Source: a virus. From it: DNA of 29,959 nt. The DNA lies in the IMG/VR virus record IMGVR_UViG_3300030328_002129, positions 1 through 29,959 of that record; one strand, given 5' to 3'. Under the pieces are notes generated by a model. The model ran no database searches. It worked only from the letters and a program-made list of their open reading frames with translations, and was not told the DNA's origin. Of the stretch, positions 15,077-23,418 are shown in pieces. The position numbers were made by a program, and so were the translations under genes. Numbering within the stretch: the first letter of the stretch is position 1; each line of letters starts with the position of its first letter.

Positions 15077-15464
15077 TAGCTACCTCCTGTTGGCTTTTTA
15101 CACAATTAACATATTCTTCTTCTATAATTAGAAAATCATCAAACAAATCTATAGGAACTTGATCTATGGATGGTGCTGGAGGGCAATTAAACTTCTTGCA
15201 AAAAGTATATTCTTTAATCCTGTTTTGCATATCTTCATCAACTAATAGTTCAGGATCAGCAAAAAAGAACAATTGACTATATAATGCTTCTCCCAAATTA
15301 TACCCCTTTTGATCTGCTATATCATAAAGCTTTATAATTTCATCATAAACATCTGAAATTGCCTTATATTCAGCATTTTTATTAGTTGATAGTTGTTTTG
15401 CTACATATGGGAAAGAAACCCCTGAAAATGCACCTTTTTTAAGATCATTAAAACTTATCCACAC
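15069..15464 (-). CDS. Tail assembly chaperone, T-like domain (reached by -1 frameshift)
   Basis: This frame encodes 131 residues from a GTG at 15464, but it is open further upstream (coding IDDALLRIN) back into the A10 tract at 15491-15500. A -1 slip there joins it to the 91-aa G-like protein, giving a fusion of about 231 residues, as in lambda gpG-gpGT. The domain is helical and acidic (YDEIIKLYDIADQKGYNLGEALYSQLFF) with a central cysteine at 38 of the last third (FNCPPAPSIDQVP). It lies between major tail protein and tape measure, where the GT chaperone coats the tape measure. Independent GTG initiation (AGGA five bases upstream) remains possible. Confidence 0.85.
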   Translation of the reverse strand: MWISFNDLKKGAFSGVSFPYVAKQLSTNKNAEYKAISDVYDEIIKLYDIADQKGYNLGEALYSQLFFFADPELLVDEDMQNRIKEYTFCKKFNCPPAPSIDQVPIDLFDDFLIIEEEYVNCVKSQQEVANA

Positions 15465-15487
15465 ATTGATCCTAAGTAGTGCATCAT

Positions 15488-15763
15488 CTATTTTTTTTTT
15501 CTAAATTGCTCAACTATTGTTAAAGCAATAGCAGTTATTTCTTCATCAGCAAACTTAAACACATCTTCTTCAGATAATGATGTAACATTTTCTATTATTT
15601 GACAAAAAGCATCAAATTCTGATAATTCTTGATTTTGTGTTTTGCTTAATAAGGTATTAACTAATTTCCTAGATTCCATGTTCCATAATTTTAATGGAAC
15701 TTCTATTTCTTTAAAATCAGTATGCCCTAAACTTTTATATGGTTTGGCTTTAATACTATTCAT
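15488..15763 (-). CDS. Tail assembly chaperone, G-like
   Basis: The 91-aa protein (NSIKAKPYKSLGHTDFKEIE at the start, an ISSLSE-like acidic helical middle, and EQFRKKK at the end) follows the major tail protein and precedes the tape measure, the conserved place of gpG chaperones. Its last four codons are AGA AAA AAA AAA followed directly by TAG, so the slippery run ends at the stop, the classic arrangement for producing a small fraction of extended product. No enzymatic motif is present. Confidence 0.85.
   Translation of the reverse strand: MNSIKAKPYKSLGHTDFKEIEVPLKLWNMESRKLVNTLLSKTQNQELSEFDAFCQIIENVTSLSEEDVFKFADEEITAIALTIVEQFRKKK
15491..15500 (-). other. A10 slippery site for -1 programmed frameshift
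   Basis: Ten consecutive A on the minus strand contain the canonical heptamer A AAA AAA and are followed directly by the TAG stop of the G frame. Slipping back one base yields ATA GAT GAT GCA and continues without a stop into the T frame. This is the expected signal for making a G-GT fusion in siphophage tail assembly. Confidence 0.85.
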
Positions 15764-15764
15764 T

Positions 15765-16868
15765 TTACCAAACTGTTGAAGCTTCAGCTAAAAATGTGCT
15801 GATCTTAAAAGCTTCTGTTGTGCTATTTTGAACACACTCAAAAGGCAAATTTAAATACAAACCACTTTCTGATAAATCTAAAGCTGGATCACCTGTATAT
15901 TGTATTTCAGCAGCTATATTGCACTCCCCTGCTGAACTTAATGTTCCATCACCAATATTCATAGCTAAAGACAATGTAGTGCCACTTATAAAATCTTGAA
16001 TTACATTATATCCAGCACTAAAATCATGTAAATCATCATATTTTATAGTTATATCTCCTGTAACAGTATATTCAGGAAAAGCATAAGCTTCTGCATTACC
16101 ATTAGTATCAAATCCAACCCTATTTACACCATTTGCAATATTAAAATTAAATGATCTTAATACAAATGCTTGAGTAGCATTTGCTTCTACATCTAATGTT
16201 TTTGTACTCATATCCATTATATTAAAATGTGTTGTTTCAGCAGCTACCCAAGAACCAGCCAAATTAGTTTCTAAAGAAGTAGTTGTACTTGCAGGATAAT
16301 CTGCTGATGGTGCTGCTGAGAATCCACTAAAATAATTTCCTGATATACTCAATAAGCCATTATTAGCTGCAATATCTCCTGATATTGTAAGATCAGAACA
16401 TACTGCACCACAAACCCTAATACCACCACCTGTACTTCCATCATACCAACCTATATTAACACTATGATTTGGTAGTGAATTACTACCACCTATAGAAGTA
16501 GCATTACTTGCACCATCTATCTCCATTTCATGAATATTAGAGCCATAATCATTTTCCTGACCAACTAATAAACAATGCTGTGCTAAAGTTCTTGGAGTTG
16601 CTAACATTTCAAAAGGCATTGTAACAGTTCCACCCCTTGCATTTATTATTGTATCAGCAGCATTTTTTACTGTTCCCCTACCTGATAAAAGCCTTGATTC
16701 TCTTGTAATATTAAATGTTGGTTTTTGTGCTTGTATAACAGGCTGTGTTAAATATGCTGTTGTATCACCACCTGTACTAAGATCACTATCTAAGCCTGTT
16801 CCAAGAGTTGCTTCAGATTTTAGCCCATATTTTACAGCACTTACAGGCACTACTCTAGTATCTGCCAT
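15765..16868 (-). CDS. Major tail protein
   Basis: The 367-aa protein (MADTRVVPVSAVKYGLKSE) is beta- and glycine-rich, with long Ser/Thr/Ala stretches, no membrane segments and no enzyme motif, as expected of the tail tube subunit. It has segments typical of tube proteins, such as FNITRESRLLSGRGT near 52-66 and SGDIAANNGLLSISGNYF near 162-179 followed by a strand-rich C-terminal half. It directly precedes the G/GT chaperone pair in transcription order, which is the near-universal order. Its ATG overlaps the upstream 61-aa stop as TAATG, with a GGAGATAA site. Confidence 0.88.
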   Translation of the reverse strand: MADTRVVPVSAVKYGLKSEATLGTGLDSDLSTGGDTTAYLTQPVIQAQKPTFNITRESRLLSGRGTVKNAADTIINARGGTVTMPFEMLATPRTLAQHCLLVGQENDYGSNIHEMEIDGASNATSIGGSNSLPNHSVNIGWYDGSTGGGIRVCGAVCSDLTISGDIAANNGLLSISGNYFSGFSAAPSADYPASTTTSLETNLAGSWVAAETTHFNIMDMSTKTLDVEANATQAFVLRSFNFNIANGVNRVGFDTNGNAEAYAFPEYTVTGDITIKYDDLHDFSAGYNVIQDFISGTTLSLAMNIGDGTLSSAGECNIAAEIQYTGDPALDLSESGLYLNLPFECVQNSTTEAFKISTFLAEASTVW

Positions 16869-17053
16869 TATTTATCTCCTTTTTTGCTTGATTTTACTAC
16901 TACAGCCATGCCTTTATTAATAAGACTTTCAGCATCATCTTTACTTAAATCTACAACTCCCCCTTCTTTTAATTTCTCTAATTTAGCCATAGAAAAATTA
17001 ACTGAGTTTGGATTTATTCTATAAATTTTATCTTCTAAACCTTTTATCTTCAT
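16868..17053 (-). CDS. Small conserved-type late protein, 61 aa
   Basis: The product (MKIKGLEDKIYRINPNSVNF, then LSKDDAESLINKGMAVVVKS) looks like a small alpha-beta fold with a basic tail (SSKKGDK). Small proteins of this kind occur between connector and tail-tube genes in many marine siphophages; I do not know a function. An AAGGAAAATC site precedes the ATG. Its end overlaps the major tail protein start, so the two are coupled, and a role in tail-tube assembly or capping is a reasonable guess. Confidence 0.65.
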   Translation of the reverse strand: MKIKGLEDKIYRINPNSVNFSMAKLEKLKEGGVVDLSKDDAESLINKGMAVVVKSSKKGDK

Positions 17054-17106
17054 GATTTTCCTTACATTAATTTAATTAAAATAACAAATATAATTTAGCC
17101 TTTATT

Positions 17107-18531
17107 TTATTCTTCTTCAATCCAATTAGAATTATCTGTATTAAAAGTTGTTCCTGCATGACCATTTCCTGAATAATCTGTTACTGCATCTGTTCCAAAA
17201 CCTGATGATTCATTGAATTTCCAAAAACATTCTAAATCCCCTGCTGATGTGTAATCTCCTGAATTTGATGCTAAATTTAAAGGAACATTTCTATTTCCTG
17301 AATTATATATTGCAGTAATTTCAGCAGCAGATAAGAAATCTGTCCATATTCCAACATAGCCAATGTAAAAATTACCATAATTGTTTTTATCACCAACACC
17401 CACCTTTACTTCTTTTGTTGTATTTGGAACATCAATATATGATCCTGCTGAATATGCACTTAAAGCACTTCCATTTAAATACAATGCTATTGCATCAGTT
17501 GCATTTGAATAAGTTGCACCTATATGATACCAAGTATCAGCAGCTAAATCAGGCAAATCTTCAAAGGCAAAACGCGCATTCTTTATTGAAAATTCTAATC
17601 TCTTATTAATACTTTCATATTCTATAGCCCATGATGCAGTAGAATGTACATACCTGCCTTTAGTAATTATTTCATGAGACTCTGTTACACTTTTAAATTT
17701 AATCCAAAAAGCAAGGCTAATAACACTAATATCTTCTAATTCATCTATATCACCAAAACTTACATATTCATCAGTACCATTTAATTCTAATGATCTTATT
17801 GCAGGAACATAAGTCCAATTAAATATATTTGATGCTGTATTAGCACCTGTTGCATTTATTCCTGTAAATTTATCTGCTAAAACCCTTATTGTAGTAGCAC
17901 CTAAAGCTGATGGTGTAAATGTAGCTGTGTAAACTGATCCTGAACCACTAAAGCTACTTAGAACACCATTAGTAACATCTACATCACTAGCAGCAAAGTT
18001 ATTTGAATCTCTGTTTAGTGTAAATGTTAAAGATAAAAACTCATCAGTTGAAGATACACCACTTGAAACCTGTGATGCTGTAATTGATAGTGCTGGTGTT
18101 AAGCTACTGTTAGCATGAACACATTTAAAATCCATATTTACTATATATTCATCAGGATCATCTTTGTTTATTTCAGTTGATTCTATTCTGCAATTATGTG
18201 CCTTTGAATTATCAGATAGTGTTAAAGTTGGATTATTAGAAATAACTTCTTCTACCCTAGAGGTTAATAACATTATTTGTGCAAAACCTCTATTTTTTAT
18301 ATTCTGATTTTTATAATGAAGTTCTAATGATAAACTAAATTCTCTAATTTCTGAATCTTGATAATATTCAATACTATCACTTCCTGCTGGTTTTATTTGA
18401 AGATATTGACTTGCTTCTGTTATATCTTTAATAGATGAATAAATCTTTAAGGTTTGACCAAATTCTGTTGATAATACACTTTGTAGCTTATTTATCAGTA
18501 ATTCCCAATTATTAGTAAAAGCCACACCCAT
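17107..18531 (-). CDS. Tail-completion-like protein with appended Ig-like and LamG domains
   Basis: The 474-aa protein has three modules. Residues 1-140 are a paralogue of the 144-aa protein just upstream: both begin with an NNWE segment, share EFG, a xxExREFS/YSF strand, LTLSD and a D-F-x-C-x-H end. Residues about 146-241 are a bacterial Ig-like domain (Big_12 type: LTFTLNRDSNNF, VTNGVLSSFSGSGSVYTATF). Residues about 246-440 are a LamG/concanavalin-like jellyroll (LELNGTDEYVSFGD, ISLAFWIKF, TWYHIGATY, LYLNGSALSAY, FYIGYVGIWTDFLSAAEI). The extra domains begin exactly where the paralogue ends. A lectin-like fold on a tail-completion protein suggests glycan binding at the neck or tail. Its lone CGT arginine codon lies in a GCGCG cluster. 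Confidence 0.88.
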   Translation of the reverse strand: MGVAFTNNWELLINKLQSVLSTEFGQTLKIYSSIKDITEASQYLQIKPAGSDSIEYYQDSEIREFSLSLELHYKNQNIKNRGFAQIMLLTSRVEEVISNNPTLTLSDNSKAHNCRIESTEINKDDPDEYIVNMDFKCVHANSSLTPALSITASQVSSGVSSTDEFLSLTFTLNRDSNNFAASDVDVTNGVLSSFSGSGSVYTATFTPSALGATTIRVLADKFTGINATGANTASNIFNWTYVPAIRSLELNGTDEYVSFGDIDELEDISVISLAFWIKFKSVTESHEIITKGRYVHSTASWAIEYESINKRLEFSIKNARFAFEDLPDLAADTWYHIGATYSNATDAIALYLNGSALSAYSAGSYIDVPNTTKEVKVGVGDKNNYGNFYIGYVGIWTDFLSAAEITAIYNSGNRNVPLNLASNSGDYTSAGDLECFWKFNESSGFGTDAVTDYSGNGHAGTTFNTDNSNWIEEE

Positions 18532-18965
18532 TAATTAACATTTCCTAAATGGCTACATAAAAAATCTATTTCTACTAAATAATGCTCTGAATCTTCCTGC
18601 TCTGCTATTAAATAATTATCCAAATTGCAATTAATAGCTAATGTGCTATCTGATAATGTAAGGCTTCTATTTTGATTAATAAGGGCTTCTATTCTGCATA
18701 ATATTCTAAGGAGGTTAATCATATCACTTTTTTCTGAACTAGCCTCCATCATGTATAAAACAAAAGTAAATGAATATTCTCTTGTTTCAGATTCTACATT
18801 TTTTTCTATAAGTTCACTTGAATTATATAAGATTTTTAAAAATTGTGATCCTGCATAATCACCCTCACCTAGATATACAGGAAGTGATGCACCAAATTCA
18901 CTTCTAAAAATATTTAAAAGCTTGTTAGATATATTTTCCCAATTATTAGCGTAGGTAACAGGCAA
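18531..18965 (-). CDS. Tail completion / neck protein
   Basis: The 144-aa protein lies between the connector and the tail tube, where tail-completion proteins that terminate the tube and join it to the head are encoded. It is an alpha-beta protein (ANNWENISNKLLNIF, TREYSFTFVLYMM, DFLCSH) with no enzyme motif. It is clearly related to the N-terminal domain of its downstream neighbour, so one arose by tandem duplication. The assigned start is TTG at 18965; no in-frame ATG exists between the upstream stop (18989) and here, and the Shine-Dalgarno is weak, so the start is uncertain. It ends in TAATG with the next gene. Confidence 0.75.
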   Translation of the reverse strand: MPVTYANNWENISNKLLNIFRSEFGASLPVYLGEGDYAGSQFLKILYNSSELIEKNVESETREYSFTFVLYMMEASSEKSDMINLLRILCRIEALINQNRSLTLSDSTLAINCNLDNYLIAEQEDSEHYLVEIDFLCSHLGNVN

Positions 18966-18967
18966 AG

Positions 18968-19960
18968 CTAAATACCATAACTTCTTCTAGTAAGTTGTAT
19001 ACCACCTGATTCTGCATTTGTTATCTTTCTATGCTCTGAATATACTTCTATTTCCCATATATCAGGAGTTTCACCTGCAACCATAGCAGCACCCTGAAAT
19101 CTAGCATATAAGCCACTATGAATTTCTTGTAATCCACCTGTAATAATTTTATCTGTATCTTCAGAACCTAAAAGTTTATCATTTCCATAATATTCAACCT
19201 TAACCTTTGCTACACCATAAGCACCAGCAGTAGTGCAAGTAATTTTTAATAAATCAAAGGCTTCACCTATATAAGCACCACCTGTTTCTATTATTTCCAT
19301 TGATCCACTACCCTGTATTCTACTGACTTTACCTTTACTATCATCTGCATCTACTTCAAAAGATAGCTTTGATTCACCCTTATTCAACTTATCAACAATT
19401 CCTGTGCCTTCTGTGTTAGTAACTAATGAATGATAATAATCTGCATCTTCTTGCCTATTTTCAGTTCTAAGTAGATTTGATGCACATATATAGCAAGTTG
19501 CTTTAACTATAATAGCATCATATTCTATAGCACTACTAGAATAAGCTGTATTTGCATCATATTGGGCATATTTTGGTATAGGTGTAGGGTATCTTCTATC
19601 TAGTAGATTATTGAGTTCCATTGAAGCATTTACAAGCATTTGATCAAAATAGGTAGCATTGTCTATACCTGCTTCCATCAGCATATCATTAGGATTTTTA
19701 CTTGTGTGGAACACTTGAACAGAATCAGTAGATGCTGAATAATTATATTCATAAATAGCATTAGGGCTATCTGTAACAGCAGTTCCCTCTATTCCATCAA
19801 AAAATAATTGTGTAATCAAACCTGTGTTATTTGCCTGATATTGATTTGTTGTATCTGTAGTTGTCCATCCAACTATTTGTGTCTTTGTATCAAATTGACT
19901 AAATGCTGGATAATACATTTCTAAATCAGATTGACTTGCATATTTAAAATCAGTAGCCAT
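18968..19960 (-). CDS. Head-tail connector with extra C-terminal domain
   Basis: The first about 170 residues of this 330-aa protein resemble gp6/Mu gp36-type connector proteins: YASQSDLEMYYPAFS at the start, LVNASMELNNLLDRRYPTP (about 110-128), and a helix with KATCYICASNLL (about 152-163). These form a ring between portal and tail completion proteins. The remaining part (about 190-330) is an additional beta-rich domain (KLSFEVDADDSKGKVSRI, YGVAKVKVEYYGNDKL, TPDIWEIEVYSEH) not present in typical 100-180 aa connectors. The ATG follows the 24-aa gene with GAAGGAAA upstream. The connector role is inferred from pattern and position. Confidence 0.75.
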   Translation of the reverse strand: MATDFKYASQSDLEMYYPAFSQFDTKTQIVGWTTTDTTNQYQANNTGLITQLFFDGIEGTAVTDSPNAIYEYNYSASTDSVQVFHTSKNPNDMLMEAGIDNATYFDQMLVNASMELNNLLDRRYPTPIPKYAQYDANTAYSSSAIEYDAIIVKATCYICASNLLRTENRQEDADYYHSLVTNTEGTGIVDKLNKGESKLSFEVDADDSKGKVSRIQGSGSMEIIETGGAYIGEAFDLLKITCTTAGAYGVAKVKVEYYGNDKLLGSEDTDKIITGGLQEIHSGLYARFQGAAMVAGETPDIWEIEVYSEHRKITNAESGGIQLTRRSYGI

Positions 19961-19962
19961 TT

Positions 19963-20037
19963 TTATTTCCTTCTTTTAGGTGTTTTCTTTTTAGGTCTGC
20001 CTACCTTTTTACCATAAGTTCCTGTTCCTTTTGGCAT
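19963..20037 (-). CDS. Tiny basic peptide, 24 aa, GRPKKK motif
   Basis: An ATG at 20035-20037 overlaps the preceding stop as TAATG, with AGGA upstream. The product starts MPKGTGTYGKKVGRP, followed by KKKTPKRRK: 11 of 24 residues are lysine or arginine. VGRPKKK resembles an AT-hook core. I recall similar MPKG-TYG-GRP peptides at the same position in other marine phages, so I think it is real and conserved. Its final codons double as the Shine-Dalgarno of the connector gene. A DNA-binding or head-associated role is inference. Confidence 0.7.
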   Translation of the reverse strand: MPKGTGTYGKKVGRPKKKTPKRRK

Positions 20038-21575
20038 TATTTTAATCCTATTACTTCAATTACTGCATTAATTTTACTATTACAACTTCTTCCTGCTACC
20101 TGCACTATAGAATTACCTGCTGTTGTTGTAAATTCATTACCACCTGCATGAGCAGTTCCATAATTAGCATCTACAACAAAATTAGCATTTGGTGGACATC
20201 CTTGCAAATCAATAGCACCTGTTTCATAATTTATTGTTCCATTACAAGCACCTAGTATATTTCCATGCCCATCATCATAAAAGAAAGCACTTGTATTTGG
20301 TATTGATACATTTGATTTTGGATTATTTATAGTATCTACAGGAAGTTTTGCAGGAACAGCAGCTTCTATATCTCCTACAGCCATGCTAATAGCACCAACT
20401 CCAAAAGGTGTTGTTCCACTTGCAGGTGCAGATATTGCTATTGCTGATGTTGATAAATGCTGTCCTGATGTAAATCTTATATCACCTGAAACTATAGCAC
20501 AATGAACCTTTTTATTTAACAAGTTAGAACTTGTTGTATAAAATTGAGCATCTAATGCTGCTTGAATCTTTTGTATCAAGCCATTAGTTCCACCAAAATT
20601 ACCATTAGAAGAATCTGTAGTAAAACTTAAAGTATGATCTGATCCACCATCTACTGCAATATCAAAAGCATAAGCAGTTGATGCTGCCAACCCTGTTTTA
20701 GTTGAAGCTGTGATTCCTGAAAGCCCTAATTCTTGATACCCTGCTTCATAAAATTTACCTGAAACTGATCCTGCTACTATACCATCTGCTTCACCTTCTG
20801 TTCTACCATAACCAAAAAAGTTCATACACTTAAATCTACCTGAAGCATCTGTTTGAGCAGTAGAAAACTTATCAAAATCTGCATAAGCATTAAAAAATGG
20901 AAACCTAAGTGCAGTATTATCAGAATGTGATGCTTTAGCTGATCCATGTGTTCCTCTTATTACTGTAAGTGTATCAGAGTTTATACCTGTAACTTCCATA
21001 ATTTCATTTTCTACTCTTATTAAATCACCTACTTTAAAAAAATCTCCATCATCTACATCTATTTCTGTTTCAGTTCCATCAATAGCTTCTGCTGCTAATT
21101 GTGCATCACTACCAGCAGGATTATCAACTGCAACATATAAAACAGGTGAAGAAATATCTCTTTCAGGTGCTTGATTTGTTAGCTGATAAGCATTTGCACC
21201 TGAAGCATCAGTAGAACCAAAGTTTATCTGCCTAAAATTTGGTAGCATCATATAATCACCAACAGCTAATAAGAATGTTTGATTAGATAAACCACCTGCA
21301 CCATCTGCATTAGTATCAGGAGTTCCATCAGCCCATTGTTCTGTTCTAATTTGTATTTCAGCAGATACTATGCCTGTGTTTTTAATTATCAATGTTTTAC
21401 AATCTTCTAAAACAGATTGACCTTTTGAGCCACCAAGCACTAATGTAATAAAACCATTCACATTATCACATTCTTGCCTTACATTAAAAACATCTTCATA
21501 CTGCCCTGATTTTGTTGCAGTTAAAGTATCTCCCCTTCCTGTTGTTATATTTGTTGTTGTTGTGAAATTTGGCAT
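20037..21575 (-). CDS. Structural (virion) protein, 512 aa
   Basis: This protein is beta-rich and rich in G, S, T, N and D, with no enzyme motif. The N-terminal 130 residues (NITTGRGDTLTATKSGQYEDVF, FITLVLGGSKG, AVGDYMMLPNFRQINFG) look like a virion domain; around 165-220 a small barrel (EIDVDDGDFFKVGDLIRVENEIM, VTGINSDTLTVIRGTHGS) is of the kind found in tail and decoration proteins; the C-terminal part (LQGCPPNANFVVDANYGTAHAGGN) is again beta-rich. The position between fibre-like genes and the connector fits a neck, decoration or fibre-base component. I cannot choose between these. Confidence 0.7.
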   Translation of the reverse strand: MPNFTTTTNITTGRGDTLTATKSGQYEDVFNVRQECDNVNGFITLVLGGSKGQSVLEDCKTLIIKNTGIVSAEIQIRTEQWADGTPDTNADGAGGLSNQTFLLAVGDYMMLPNFRQINFGSTDASGANAYQLTNQAPERDISSPVLYVAVDNPAGSDAQLAAEAIDGTETEIDVDDGDFFKVGDLIRVENEIMEVTGINSDTLTVIRGTHGSAKASHSDNTALRFPFFNAYADFDKFSTAQTDASGRFKCMNFFGYGRTEGEADGIVAGSVSGKFYEAGYQELGLSGITASTKTGLAASTAYAFDIAVDGGSDHTLSFTTDSSNGNFGGTNGLIQKIQAALDAQFYTTSSNLLNKKVHCAIVSGDIRFTSGQHLSTSAIAISAPASGTTPFGVGAISMAVGDIEAAVPAKLPVDTINNPKSNVSIPNTSAFFYDDGHGNILGACNGTINYETGAIDLQGCPPNANFVVDANYGTAHAGGNEFTTTAGNSIVQVAGRSCNSKINAVIEVIGLK

Positions 21576-21584
21576 TACTTCTCC

Positions 21585-22379
21585 TTATCTAATATGGTAA
21601 TAAATATCTAGTGCTAATGATACATCTCCTGTATCTGTTGCATTTTCTAAAAATCCTACTACAACTTTTCCACTATTTATATCAGCAGAATCTAGTGTAA
21701 ATGTTCCTGTCTTAACAGTTGATGATGTTGCAGGTATTGAGCCACTTGCACATACTGCACCATTTGACAAGTCTCCATGATTTGTTGTTGTATCTAAATC
21801 ATAGCTCATTAAGTGCATATTAATAGTTCCTGTGGTATCTGCTCTAACCATTGACCTTACAGAATCTAATGTAATATTATGTTGTATATACCAATATACT
21901 GCTATTGCATTTTCAGGATCAGTAAGTCCACTAACATCTAAACTTGTTGCAGGATCAGTTCCATTACCCCAATCATCATCATAAGTAAGTCCTTCTGCAC
22001 CTTGCATACCAACTCTATTTGCTATAAGTGGATAATGGTAACCTGCACTATTTGGTGAAAATTCATATACACCCATTTCTTTGTGCATTGTAAGGACATT
22101 TGCTAGTGATGCACCTGCTTTTACAGTAGAATCTGTTGTATTAGCTTGTAATATCTGATCACCACCTGCTGTTTGAACATTAAAATTTCCTGTAGAATCT
22201 AATGCTGAACTTGTAGGCTGAATATTTAAACCTGCTTTTCCAATTTTTACTGCACTAGCAACACCATCACCTGTTTCTATTGCCCTGCTAGAATTATCAA
22301 ATCCTGTATTAGAGGATTGACTAATTTGCATGATTCTTTTATAAAAACTTGATAGTGGATTTCCTTGAAATGTTGGCAT
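21585..22379 (-). CDS. Fibre-associated virion protein, 264 aa
   Basis: The 264-aa protein begins MPTFQGNPLSSFYKRIMQIS and has a segment of fibre-shaft type at about 30-105 (GDGVASAVKIGKAGLNIQPTS, STGNFNVQTAGGDQILQANT, SLANVLTMHKEMGVYEFSP). The C-terminal half (YWYIQHNITLDSVRSMVRADTT, TSSTVKTGTFTLDSADINSGKVVVGF) looks like a beta-sandwich. It lies next to the 345-aa fibre-like gene and may form a fibre or baseplate part with it. No enzyme or depolymerase motif is visible. Confidence 0.65.
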   Translation of the reverse strand: MPTFQGNPLSSFYKRIMQISQSSNTGFDNSSRAIETGDGVASAVKIGKAGLNIQPTSSALDSTGNFNVQTAGGDQILQANTTDSTVKAGASLANVLTMHKEMGVYEFSPNSAGYHYPLIANRVGMQGAEGLTYDDDWGNGTDPATSLDVSGLTDPENAIAVYWYIQHNITLDSVRSMVRADTTGTINMHLMSYDLDTTTNHGDLSNGAVCASGSIPATSSTVKTGTFTLDSADINSGKVVVGFLENATDTGDVSLALDIYYHIR

Positions 22380-22380
22380 A

Positions 22381-23418
22381 TTATTCTCCTGTTACCAAAG
22401 TTGCTGGTAGTGCTATTGCTTTCATTGTTATGGGTGGTGCTTGTTTTGAATTTCCACCATACCCCCATTGCATTCCATGATAAAAATAAGCCCTATTGCT
22501 TGATCCATTAGTCCTTCCCCAAACTGAATATGTATATGAAGTTCCTGCTGTCAATCCTGTAATAATCCAATTATAATGCTGCATTATTCTATCACTTTCA
22601 TCTATATATGTAGGGCTAAACTCATATGTATGAATTGCATTAACTTCTGTATAACTACTATTATCACTAGATAGTGATAATTCTACATAATCATTAGTAT
22701 TAGAAGCAAGAGCATTAAGAGTTATTTCTACATTTCCACTTGGTGGTGCTGTAAATGTTACCTCTGCTACTGTTCCTTGATAGCTATCAAATATTGCCCA
22801 AGTTGTTCCTGAAAATAGTATTGAACCCCTAGAAGTTGAATCTGTAGCATTTCTTAAATATGTCATACCTAATATCATTCCTGCATAAGAACTATTAGCA
22901 GCACTAAATTCAGTTCCTGCTTTTTTGGCTATAAATACTCCTGTTTCTGAATCTAGGGTTATATCACCATCTATATCCAAAGTTAAGTTTGCACCATTAC
23001 TAGCATTATCCTTTGTAACTAGTTTAGTTACACCATTTAAATTTGTATTAATATTAAAATAATCATCTTCACTAGCCCCACCTGCTTCATATAGGGTAAA
23101 ACTGCTTATATTCATAGCACTTGAAAATTTTACATATTCTGTGCCTTCATCTTTTACACTAACATCTCCTGTAGCATCTAGACTTATATCTCCACCACCA
23201 TCTAGCCTAAAACTACCTACTGTTCCAATATTTCCTGTCATAATTCCACCTGCTAAAGGCAATTTAGTGCTATCTGATACACCTTCAACATCACCTGTAA
23301 CCTCTAAATCTTTTACCCTTACTTTTTCTATAGATATTTCAAGGGCAGAATTTTGCCCTGCTACTTTTACAGGTCTTAAATTCTCATCAATACTATTTTG
23401 CAGGGTTAAATCATTCAT
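22381..23418 (-). CDS. Tail fibre-like receptor-binding candidate
   Basis: The 345-aa protein carries the LPLAGGIMTGNI segment (about 53-64) that is widespread in tail fibres, followed by repetitive shaft-like beta segments (FRLDGGGDISLDATGDVSV, LTLDIDGDITLDSETGVFIA) and a C-terminal beta-sandwich-like region (about 210-345: VTFTAPPSGNVEITLNAL, NWIITGLTAGTSYTYSVWGR, FYHGMQWGYG). This is the strongest fibre signature in the window, so this is the best candidate for host recognition. Its start overlaps nothing functional except the preceding small gene's end by eight bases. The C-terminal tip is expected to be the variable part. Confidence 0.75.
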   Translation of the reverse strand: MNDLTLQNSIDENLRPVKVAGQNSALEISIEKVRVKDLEVTGDVEGVSDSTKLPLAGGIMTGNIGTVGSFRLDGGGDISLDATGDVSVKDEGTEYVKFSSAMNISSFTLYEAGGASEDDYFNINTNLNGVTKLVTKDNASNGANLTLDIDGDITLDSETGVFIAKKAGTEFSAANSSYAGMILGMTYLRNATDSTSRGSILFSGTTWAIFDSYQGTVAEVTFTAPPSGNVEITLNALASNTNDYVELSLSSDNSSYTEVNAIHTYEFSPTYIDESDRIMQHYNWIITGLTAGTSYTYSVWGRTNGSSNRAYFYHGMQWGYGGNSKQAPPITMKAIALPATLVTGE

